A stretch of 64,000 bases of DNA from Branchiostoma floridae (taxonomy: Eukaryota; Chordata; Leptocardii; Amphioxiformes; Branchiostomatidae): assembly GCF_000003815.2 (NCBI RefSeq), contig NC_049990.1:495827-559826 (forward strand). The letters are read 5' to 3'. This document shows positions 1-9,700 of this stretch, one piece after another (the stretch's first letter is position 1; each line of letters starts with the position of its first letter). The notes below the pieces were generated by a model. It was not told where the DNA came from and searched no databases. It worked only from the letters and a program-made list of their open reading frames with translations. Position numbers and translations under genes: made by a program.

Positions 1-528
1 AACTGTGCAAAGTTCGTAACATTTCACGACCAACTCTATCAACTTTCTGTGTTTAAAAACAATCATTTAAGTCTTTTTCCCATGTATCGCGCCTGTACTT
101 ATATACAATGTAACAACGCTGTTCTGAGCAATATCGCAGTCTAATAAGTAATATTCATTGTAACAAATTCGTTCGTGTCGCTTGAACTCCGCAGCAAATG
201 TAACATCAGAACGTGGCTTGAATAACGTGAAGGTGAACAATAAAATGATGAGTGGCGAAACAATATCCTTGTCTGATGCTTCCATTTCGTCAAACTTTCT
301 TGAGTCTTTAAGGTGGTACTTTAAGTATTCATAAGTTAGAAAAGATTTGACGTAACAATAAGTATAAAGTTAAAACAATAAGTACATTAAAATATATATA
401 CAAGAAGAATATCATTAGTAGAATAAACAATGATAGGTATATAAGTTAAATTCCGAGGGTAAATTTCAAACGCTTACTAGGTAGGTGGTTTAGACAGACT
501 GTGGGGAGGGGGGTATAAAGAGTAAGGA
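1..528. other. AT-rich flank, no gene seen
   Basis: Sequence is AT-rich with scattered stops in all frames. I recognise no exon, RNA gene or transposon end here. Confidence 0.5.
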
Positions 529-1255
529 AACCCACTCGACATTTAATGGTCGGTCCCTTAACAGAAAGGGGGGATTCGTGACGTGTTAGACGGGTCAGGA
601 GTAGGGGTCGATCAATAACTATGTCGTTTATGGACAGCAAAGACACGTTTGCATTCACCCACTCGACATGCAATGGACGGTCCCTTAACAGAAAGGGGGG
701 ATTCGTGACGTGTTAGACGGGTCAGGGGTTAGGAGTAGGGGTCGATCAATAAATATGTCGTTTATGGACAGCAAAGACACGTTTGCATTCACCCACTCGA
801 CATTGCAATGGACGGTCCCTTAACGGAAGGGGGGATTCATAAGCTGTTAGTCGAGTTAGGGGTTAGGAGTAGGGGTCGATCATTAACTATATCGTTTATG
901 GACAGCAAATACACGTTTGCATTCACCCACTCGACATGCAATGGTCTGTCCCTTAACAGAAAGGGGGGATTCATGAGGTGTTAGTTAGGAGTAGGGGTGC
1001 AAAGACATGTTTGCATTCACCACCTATGATACAATGGTCGGTCCCTTCACGGAAAGGGATGGTTCATGTGGTGTTAGGTGGGTCAGGGTTGCAAGTAGGG
1101 TTTGATCAACTACTGAGTATAACGATTATGACATTGAGAAAAACAACAACTAAGATGAATAAGATATGGACAAAAATGCTGCACAGTAACGACACAAGTT
1201 TACATCCATCCTCCCATACGCAATGGTCGGTCCCTTAACGGAAAGGGGGAAATGC
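529..1255. repeat. Tandem satellite, about 135-bp unit, six copies
   Basis: The phrase AATGGTCGGTCCCTTAAC (or close variants) followed by a G-run and GGATTC recurs near 544, 673, 807, 942, 1034 and 1223. The first three spacings are 129-135 bp; the last two are irregular (92 and 189), so the array decays to the right. No coding frame persists through it. Confidence 0.85.
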
Positions 1256-2296
1256 TATAAAAAAAGAAAGAAGAATGAAAAAGCTTAACTTAGAAAATTT
1301 GATGTTGATTACCAAAAACAAACATCAGCAGTAATTCATCAACAGTATTTAGCGGCCATGTCCATTGATAAACTGTAGTTAGATTACATTAGCTACATGT
1401 AGCTACATTAGTACATAGATCTACACCAAACTTTGTGTAGTTAACAACAGGGTGCGGGTAGCATACAAAACAAACAAGTAAGCTATAAAAACATTCAGAA
1501 TAATCAAAGGTACCCCATGGGTATGGCCGTATGCCCTGCAAAGTTTGCTGCACTCCACTGCATTCTCCTACGCAAAGGCGAAACAGAGTCGTCAGAGGGA
1601 CTCCATCTGTTTTCATAGGCTTTGCCGCGATTGTCAACCCTGAGTGTGAGGGTGCTCCACTGGTCCTACCTACAACACTAGAAGTGAGAAAAACGACCCG
1701 ACTGTCATGTCGTAATATGGCTTAAGAGTTTGTAGATGTACCAACTAGTGTTTGTTTGTTTGTGTTAACAAGTAGTGTGACATAGATTCACATCACAAAA
1801 GAACATTTTAGCGTCATCAACTGGTAAAGGCGTTTCTACACCTGTTTTATCCCCCTCACATTGTGATGATTTCAAATAAATAAACGAAGAATCGAGGAGT
1901 TCAGAGTACATAATTACATTTCAGAAGGGAGATAGTCATCAAGTATGGTAGGGGCAGCTTCATCATGCAATTTTCAACACGGTTTTCTGACTTTCGTGTG
2001 CAGGGTTTAAGGGGGGGGGGGGTAGTAATCGATGATTGCAATATAACCACCACTTAAGTACATTGTCCTGTTTTCTAGGTCGACTTTTTCCCACCCATGG
2101 TATCTGTTTTCCAAATGGAGCGAGGCATAAGATATTCTTTGGTATACCGTGATTGTTGATTTGTTGAAAGTAACTTGATTTTAGCGGTCGTTATTCATTG
2201 ATAATTTAGGTCGTTATTCATTGATTTTAGAGGTCGTTATTTATTGATAATTGTCAAAAGCACATTTCCAACCCATACTATAATGTTTGCACATAA
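1256..2296. other. Intergenic, nothing recognised
   Basis: Two overlapping open frames occur near 1390-1725 but neither resembles a known family or has splice context. The rest is AT-rich filler with a G homopolymer near 2010. Confidence 0.4.
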
Positions 2297-3547
2297 TACA
2301 CTCGGCACAAAAAGTTTGGAATATCAACTTTGGTATGTCATATTTCCGTTATTTATGCATCAATTTCAATGTATTATATATCAATAGAAAGCTTGTGTGA
2401 TTTTCTTTCCTATGGTATCAAACTTATTATGATTGTAAACACATGAATCGAGTACAAGACCTGCTTACATGAGTGGGTCACGAAAAAAAAGTGCCCAAAT
2501 TCCCCTGCTTCTGTTCAACACTGTATCGTCCTGTTGATATTGGCACGTGTGTCACTGGTTCAATCAATCCTTTTTTCACCTCACATTTGGTATACGGAAC
2601 ATACAAGGTTTTAGCACACTTAGAGTAGAGTATATCCCTTTCGATAGTCGGATGGACATCAAAGCGCGGATGCGGCAAGGAGAACCGCACGCTGACGCGA
2701 CAAGAGTAACTTTCGGCATTTGGTGGTGGAGGAAGCGTCATGGTGTGGGGCGGTATAACCGCCATAGGAAAAACAAGACTCGTCATCATTCCAGGCACCT
2801 TCAATGTGGTGAGATATAGGGACACCATCCTCCATCCAGCAACAATATCCTACCTCTTCAATATTGGACCAAATGCCATTCTGCAAGATTACAACACCAG
2901 GCCACACAGAGAAAGGGCCATTGGATTGAGTACAGTCTTAGGGAATAGCCTTCCTACGGCTTATGGCTAGCACTCGATTGATCACCTCTTGCCATGGTTC
3001 AGATTTTTGGCTTGAATAAAGAGTAGCAGTAGCTTTGATTGACATGTCCTGTTTATTCTACTTGCCTTCATTCACAAGTCAATACCGTCGGAAGAAAATG
3101 AGCAGAATGTAGTGATTGACTTTAGTAGGGTAATTTTGGCACTTTATCTTTAAGACCCCCTGTACGTAAGCAGGCCTGGTGCTCGTTCCATGAATTTACA
3201 CTCATAAAATACTCTACTAAGATATGCTAAAAAGAAACTTGGATGCTCTGTATACCAAACGTTAGGTGAAAAAGGGATTGATTGAATCATTGTTACCCGC
3301 GGCCATAACAACCGGACGATAGAGTTTTGAACAAAAACGTGGGGATTTGGGCACTTTTTTTTCGTGACCCACTCACGTTAGCAGGCCTAGTGTATGTTCC
3401 ATGAGTTAACAATGATAATGAGTTTCATACCATTGGAAAGAAAATCATGCAAGCTTTCTACTGATATATAATATATTGAAATTGATGCAGAAACAGCAGA
3501 AATATGATCAACCGAAGTTGATATTCCAAACTTTTTGTGCTGAGTGT
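2297..3547 (+). mobile_element. Decayed Tc1/mariner-like DNA transposon
   Basis: The ends form an inverted repeat of over 200 bp: CACTCGGCACAAAAAGTTTG at the left (from about 2299) matches the reverse complement of the right end (CACTCAGCACAAAAAGTTTG, ending about 3545), and the outermost bases are TA, as expected for this superfamily. Deeper, the phrase around 2479-2510 (GGTCACG followed by an A-run and GTGCCCAAAT) is inverted at about 3345-3372. Inside, 2640-2970 encodes Tc1-type transposase pieces in more than one frame, including GGGSVMVWGGIT and an acidic-residue region reading ILQDYNTRPHRERA, equivalent to the usual second catalytic aspartate motif. Frameshifts and the short open frames mean it is not active. 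Confidence 0.85.
2740..2970 (+). pseudogene. Tc1-like transposase fragment
   Basis: About 76 residues begin MVWGGITAIGKT and continue through RYRDTILHP and a DYNTRPHRERA motif, the C-terminal half of a Tc1-family DDE transposase. The preceding part (KARMRQGEPHADA) lies in another frame, so at least one frameshift separates the halves. The N-terminal helix-turn-helix is not recognisable. It lies between the terminal inverted repeats of its element. Confidence 0.8.
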
Positions 3548-4137
3548 AGATTGTATTAAACAGTTTTTGTCCATCTTGATCATGTAACGTTATGTATTAT
3601 TGTCTTGTTTATTGTTGTCCTTTGATATGGGCCAAGAGCCTGAAAAACGGAAATATACGGAAATGTAGGCCTGTTATTGTTATTGTGATGACAGTACGAA
3701 TCTGATCATTTCCAAGCAGATGCGCGGCTTGTTTCTCACTTGACCCAGTGATCATATATGGTTAAAGTCTGGGGACATGGGGAGGCTGGATTTCCCGTGA
3801 CACCGCAAGGTCTTCTTCCGCCCTCTTGCGATTTAATATCAAACTGCACCCCTTCTATCGCTCAGCCGCTTTACCCCCTGTAACTACTTTCCCGTTGTGC
3901 AAGACCCGCGGCACATGACAGCCCCCTGTTGTACCATCTCTTCAACTTTATTCCGCTAGATAGAATACAGTTTCTGTATCTCTAATTCCAAGTTATCTTT
4001 ATGTCTCAAATATCTGTAAGGTTATCTAAAAACCGACTGGGTTAAGGTGTCGCGGAGGAGTTTGTAAACGTTGCCTGTGAGGCGGCCGACCCTTCCGCAC
4101 CACGCGGTGTATATTGCATGAGCTGTTGCAAGAGAAG
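3548..4137. other. Intergenic, nothing recognised
   Basis: No exon or repeat family recognised between the Tc1-like element and the foldback element. The sequence becomes GC-richer after 3780. Confidence 0.4.
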
Positions 4138-5240
4138 GCGTGATACTAGCCGCAGAGACGACTGTTGGCCTATTATCGCTTATACTACTAACGCTCCCGG
4201 CCAACAGTCGCAGACTTCAACATTGAACGGAATCAAAAAATCGCCGAATAAACGAGCCGCTGCACTAATCCTCGGATCTCTGGGTGTCCCTCACTTCCTA
4301 ACAGCCTTACCTAGCCAGCCGGAGCGTTTTCCGGCTCAAAAACCCCCTTCGCTAGCCGCGCCGGGACTAAATGCACTCCGATCGCACTGTTTATACACAC
4401 CGAGTGGCGGCCATATTGGAAATACCGGCTAAGCCGGCGCGCCGAATCAGCCGCGCGAATAAGAGACTACTTTTCTGATAAGCCATTCCTATGTGGGGAA
4501 AGTTGGAAAGTTCCCTGAAATTTCAAATCAACTATATTCAAGCAGAATAACAAACTGGAAAGGGCTTTGGATATTTTTTCAATGAGTTCAATATGTTTTT
4601 GNNNNNNNNNNNNNNNNNNNNNNNNNNNNNNNNNNNNNNNNNNNNNNNNNNNNNNNNNNNNNNNNNNNNNNNNNNNNNNNNNNNNNNNNNNNNNNNNNNN
4701 NATATTCCTTTTTCAAACAAGTCACTAACATTAAAACATGAAACACTTTTGTCTCAAAATCACAATGGAATATTATCAAAAACATATTGAACTCATTGAA
4801 AAAATATCCAAAGCCCTTTCCAGTTTGTTATTCTGCTTGAATATAGTTGATTTGAAATTTCAGGGAACTTTCCAACTTTCCCCACATAGGAATGGCTTAT
4901 CAGAAAAGTAGTCTCTTATTCGCGCGGCTGATTCGGCGCGCCGGCTTAGCCGGTATTTCCAATATGGCCGCCACTCGGTGTGTATAAACAGTGCGATCGG
5001 AGTGCATTTAGTCCCGGCGCGGCTAGCGAAGGGGGTTTTTGAGCCGGAAAACGCTCCGGCTGGCTAGGTAAGGCTGTTAGGAAGTGAGGGACACCCAGAG
5101 ATCCGAGGATTAGTGCAGCGGCTCGTTTATTCGGCGATTTTTTGATTCCGTTCAATGTTGAAGTCTGCGACTGTTGGCCGGGAGCGTTAGTAGTATAAGC
5201 GATAATAGGCCAACAGTCGTCTCTGCGGCTAGCGTGATAC
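4138..5240. mobile_element. Foldback (Mutator-like?) transposon with 9-bp target duplication
   Basis: A direct repeat GCGTGATAC occurs at 4138-4146 and again at 5232-5240. Between them the element starts TAGCCGCAGAGACGACTGTT and ends with its exact complement. The left arm 4147-4601 pairs without any length change with 4777-5231, giving terminal inverted repeats of at least 455 bp; a 95-residue translation is identical from both arms. The centre is a 100-N gap (4602-4701). Very long terminal repeats with a 9-bp duplication resemble Mutator-like foldback elements. No transposase is visible, so it is non-autonomous or its core is in the gap. Near-perfect arms imply recent insertion or arm conversion. 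Confidence 0.9.
4159..4211. repeat. Sub-terminal palindrome inside foldback arm
   Basis: GACTGTTGGCC near the outer end is followed about 30 bases later by GGCCAACAGTC, so each arm can itself form a stem-loop. The mirrored copy is at 5167-5219. Confidence 0.8.
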
Positions 5241-5840
5241 CTGTTACTGCTGTTATCACCTGGAAACTTCGTCATTCCGCCCGTTTACAGGTAACGTCTT
5301 GCGTTGATTTCTGTTGTGAGACGTCTTGAAGAATGTAGGATGGTAAGAAGACACTTTTGTTCGCGATTGTTGGGGGAAATTGGAAAGAAACAGCGTCTAA
5401 ATCCGGATGGTGTTGGCATTCCTTAGGTGAAGACCACATGGCAGGGAAAGTGTGCTGTGTTTGTGTGGCAGAATCGTTTGGTTTGAAGCGTGTTGTTTGT
5501 TAACGCCGATGATCCATGGTTGTCAGCAGTGCTCTGTGTCATCACCGATAGTTTCTGTCATGTTTGACTCACCAGCTAAGTATAGAAATCTGTTCGTTTG
5601 GAGAGAAAAATATGCCGACGTCAGGGATACGTATGGGGGAGGGGGGCGACAACATAAACCACCTTTTCAACCTGTTTTGGATTCCTCCTTGCCTTTTTGT
5701 GGCAATAAAATTAAGCTGCGCATTAAGTAAATCAAACAGACCCGATTTTCGAAAGTTGATTAGCGTAATTGACGTGATAATTGGTTAATTAAGGGACAGA
5801 TAACGCCCATTGTGGTGCAAATTTCGCCGGTCCCTCGTGG
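5241..5840. other. Region upstream of p53-family promoter
   Basis: No gene recognised. The stretch lies between the foldback element and the CpG-rich block that holds the p53-family regulatory motifs. Confidence 0.4.
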
Positions 5841-5842
5841 CA

Positions 5843-5850
5843 TGACGTCA
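5843..5850. promoter_or_regulatory. CRE palindrome TGACGTCA
   Basis: A perfect CREB/ATF octamer, 800 bp upstream of the first coding exon of the p53-family gene and within 75 bp of the kappaB-like and p53 motifs. Promoter role is inferred from clustering. Confidence 0.55.
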
Positions 5851-5855
5851 CGCCC

Positions 5856-5866
5856 GGGGATTCCCC
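5856..5866. promoter_or_regulatory. kappaB-like palindrome GGGGATTCCCC
   Basis: A perfect 11-bp Rel/NF-kappaB consensus, six bases downstream of the CRE. Binding is not shown by sequence alone. Confidence 0.5.
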
Positions 5867-5903
5867 TGCTCGGGTCGGGTAGAGAAAAACACAAGAGGTC
5901 TGC

Positions 5904-5923
5904 AGACATGTCCGGACTTGTTC
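5904..5923. promoter_or_regulatory. Perfect full p53 response element
   Basis: Two abutting decamers, AGACATGTCC and GGACTTGTTC, each match RRRCWWGYYY at all ten positions with no spacer. This is the canonical tetramer site, about 740 bp upstream of the first coding exon of a p53-family gene, so autoregulation is the obvious hypothesis. Chance occurrence of two perfect abutting half-sites at this place is low, but occupancy is untested. Confidence 0.75.
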
Positions 5924-5957
5924 CTGTGTCTTACTCAAGTTACTGGGACACTTCTTA

Positions 5958-6060
5958 GCGGGAACCATGGCCGGGAAAGGTGGGAAAGAACATCTGAAGG
6001 AGTCGTTGTTATGTAGCAATGTTAAACTGTTGTTGTTGATATCCTTGTTTAATGTGTAAT
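5958..6060 (+). other. Short ORF with strong Kozak context in presumptive 5' leader
   Basis: GCGGGAA (E2F-like core, 5958-5964) is followed by ACCATGG. The ATG at 5967 opens a frame of about 30 codons starting MAGKGGKEHLKE and ending at a TAA near 6057. It could be an upstream ORF or an alternative first exon of the p53-family gene; no convincing donor is seen. Confidence 0.3.
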
Positions 6061-6640
6061 ATTTCGCTAGACGTGAACTCTTGGTGCTGAGTGTCTCTTG
6101 GTACAGTAGTTTTCAATGAGAAGACTCCAGGTAAAATGTCTCTTGGTGTGTCAACGTGACGTCGATTCGAATAATCTGTGAAAGATGGCGTCTAGCTGGC
6201 GTCGTGTGCTCTTGAACTGTTGATTCTTAAGACGAAAAAATCAGAATAAATTAGTATTAGGTCTGTCCAACTCTCCTGGCTTTGTCAAGAAATTTGGAAT
6301 GAAAATTATGACAAGACTTCTGATTGTTATGTCTGTTGGGTATCCCTCCAAAATCCAGCTGGCTCAGAGCTGGATGACTGAAAACACAAGGAAGTAAAGT
6401 GTCTTTCCCAGGGGCAGTATGGTGAGTATTGAACCCAGGTTCCAAGTCTGGTACCCTGGTTACCAGAGAACAGCGCTCAGCGGCTACAAGTCTTCCCGAG
6501 CCGACAGCTACATGCCCTGTAAATCGGAATTAGCCAGCCCGGGAGTTGCGCTGTACACTGTGATTACCAGGGTAAGTCGAGCGCTACACCGCCCACCAAA
6601 AAACACAGAACTAAACAGAAATGTCTTTGTCACGTTTCAG

Positions 6641-6745
6641 ACTCGCCATGGAGGATTCTCTGCCTTTCCCCGACCTTGACAACGACACGACAACGACCTT
6701 CGCACAACTGTGGAACGACTCGTCGATAACTGAGGCAGATTTTGG
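6641..6745 (+). CDS. p53/p63/p73: p53-family exon with start codon
   Basis: Acceptor tttcag, seven untranslated bases, then ATG at 6648. Encodes MEDSLPFPDLDND and FAQLWND, the transactivation motif. Donor gtaggt is chosen because the next candidate would include an in-frame TAG. Confidence 0.85.
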
Positions 6746-9700
6746 GTAGGTATGACGAAAGGGAACGACGCATTCATGATTTTTTTTCATGACTGTACTT
6801 AGAATCTTTGTGTTGGTTTTATGTTCATGGTTTTGGTGATGACTGCTTCACCATGAACTTAACAACCGTCGCAAAGATTTTTGTTTCTATACAGTACAGT
6901 GGTGAGTGTGAACTGTGATTATCTCTCCAGTTTGTCCCGACTGCAAAATGAAAAACTTCAAACAGTAGTACTGAAAATTGAGTGTATTTGTAGGAACTGA
7001 ATTTGAAGCAAGGTGTTATCTACTATAGCCTACTACTAGTGTAGTTTCTGATTTCTGTGTAAAGAGCTTTTAGCAGGAATTGGATGGTTTAATCGTGTGC
7101 TTTATTCTACAGTTGATTTCTGTGTTAATGGCGTTTATCAGGAATTGTTTTCAGAATGCTTTATCTTATAGTGTCTTGTATCTTGTGATGACTTTGTGCA
7201 AGCTCGCTTGAGTGAGTGAGTGTATCAGGAATTGTAGTTAGAATGCTGTGCTTTGTTCTACAGTTGATTCTGTGTTAAAGTTGTACATCAGGAATTGTTG
7301 TTAGAATGCCGTGTGCTTGACTCCGTAGTGTATTTTATCAGGGATTGTTGTTCAAATGCCGTGTACTTGACTCCTTAGTGTATTTAATCAGGGATTGTTG
7401 TTCGATTGCCGTGTACTTGACTCCGTACTGTATTTTATCAGGAATTGTTGTTCGAATGCCGTGTGCTTTATTTGATAGTGTATTTTATCAGGGATTGTTG
7501 TTAGAATGCCGTGTACTTGACTCCGTAGTGTCCAGCCGTTTGAAGCAAGCCTGCTTCCCTTTTCCAGTGACATGGGGGAGTTTTTCCAGCAGATGGAAGG
7601 GAACGTACGGAACGTCAGTAACGATCACAGCTACAGCCAGCATTCCGTAAGCAATCCTGGAATGTCTGAATCTCTTTTTACACAACCAGTGGTTTATTCA
7701 TACTGACGTTTCGGTGACCGTCTGTCACCTTCTTCAGGGCAATTCTGACTGGTTCACATTGTACTGCAGGACAGGTGTCGCTGCTCACAGTTCAGATGCG
7801 GTCACAAAAAGTATTTACATATGTACAGTCAAATTTATGCAAATTATTTACAATGTTGTCCCAAACCCAAACCCAAAACGTCCATAACTGTTGTCAATGA
7901 ACCATTGGTTGTGTAAAAAGAGTCTCTTTAGTCAGTGATGTACCAACCTGATGAAACTATTCATGAATCCTGGAATGTCTGTTTGTGTGGACTAGGCCAG
8001 ACTTTACGTTGTATGATGGCTATGGCCGAGGAAAAAAATGTGTTTCCTATTTCAGGCATGGCAAGGTTTGGTTTATCAGGCCCTGTTCATAATGCAAAAA
8101 ATCAACGTTTCTATCTATTTGACCTGACAGCAAATGGTTTGCATTTTGCGTTTACAAGCAAACCATTCCAGCTCCTTGAAAAGGCATGAAGGGCTCGAAA
8201 TACTGGGTGCACCCAAAATTGGAGCTGTGCACCCAATTGTTTTCTGTGGGTGCACAGGGTGCACCCAAATATTTCTCACATTTATGTATGTAAAGATATT
8301 AAAGTATACTAATATACATCATATTCTTGACATCTAAGTGTTAGAAAGATAATAAAAATGTCTGCCATGGTACTTTTTTAAGAATTTGAAGCTTGTAATT
8401 AAGTTTTATTATTAGGTTATTACTTGAATTTAAGTGGTGCACCTAATCCCAGAAATGAATTTCGAGCCCTGGCATGGTAATGTGACCTGATGCATCTTTT
8501 CTGTACCCTACAGGACCAGTCTGATCAGGGGTCAGAAACTACAGCGATGGAGGGTCAGCAGACGGACAGGGTAGGTCTGGGGTGTTGTTTGTTTTTTTGC
8601 TTGCTTGTTTGCTTGTTTATTATCAGAAGGCAAAGGTAAGTCTGCGGTGTTGTTTGTTTACTTGTTTATTAGCAGCAGGACATATAGTAGATCTGCGGTG
8701 TTGTTTGTTTGCTTATTTACTTGTTTATTTTAGCCTGTGCCAGTGGCCCCTCAGCGACCTCTAACCATTCCCCCCTCCTGTACCCCAAAGTGACCTCCAG
8801 CCTGCCAACCTGTCAGTGACCTCTAACCTTTACCCCCTCCTGTACCCCCAGGTGACCTCCAGCGTGACCTCCGGCCCCTCAGCGACCTCCTCAGACGTCC
8901 CGTCCACCACAGTGTACCCGGGACCCTACAGCTTCCAGGTGGCCTTCCCCCCTCAGACGCTCAAACCCAAGTCTAAGAAGCTGGCCTGGACCTGGTCGGA
9001 ACCCTGCAAGATGCTGTATGCTGACTTCAACAAGGTGAAACTCCTTAGTCTGGACTTTAAGTCTTAAAGATTTTGGGACTGGCTAAATCCTAGATACTAC
9101 ATAAGCAAATGTTTCATGAATGTGATGATGTGAGAGTAATATCCTGATGTAGAGGCCTTTTTGATTTGAAACTTCATTGTTCTGCACAGGGAAGGTGTTT
9201 GTTGAACTTCTGTCTGGATTGTCTCCAGTTTTTCTACTTGAAAATTAAATGTCAGATATGTCCCTTCAACTTAATGACAATGTTTAACTCCTCTAAAGAA
9301 GTTCCCCTCCCATCTCTAGTTGTTATATTTAAGAATCTCTCTACCGTCTCCGGATCTGTCCCTTCAAATTAAAGACAATGTTAAACTCCTCTAAAGAAGT
9401 ACCCCTCCCATCTCCAGTTGTTGTAATGAAGACTTTCTCTCCCATCTCCAGTCGTAATTAAGACTCTCTTTCCCATCTCCAGATCTGCCCCTTCAACTTT
9501 AAGACAATGTTAAACCAACTCCCATCTAAAGTTGTTTTTATTAAGACTTTCTCTCCCGTCTCCAGTTGTTGTACTTAAGACTTTCTCTCCCATCTGCAGA
9601 TCTGTCCCTTCAACTTTAAGACGGTGCGCCCCCCTCCCGCTGGCTGCCTGATCCGCGCCATGCCTGTGTACCTGAAACACGAGCACATCGGCCTGCCCGT

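Noticed and set aside
4022-5275. Two mirrored ~100-codon frames as duplicated genes
   Set aside because: They are the same sequence in the two arms of a foldback transposon.
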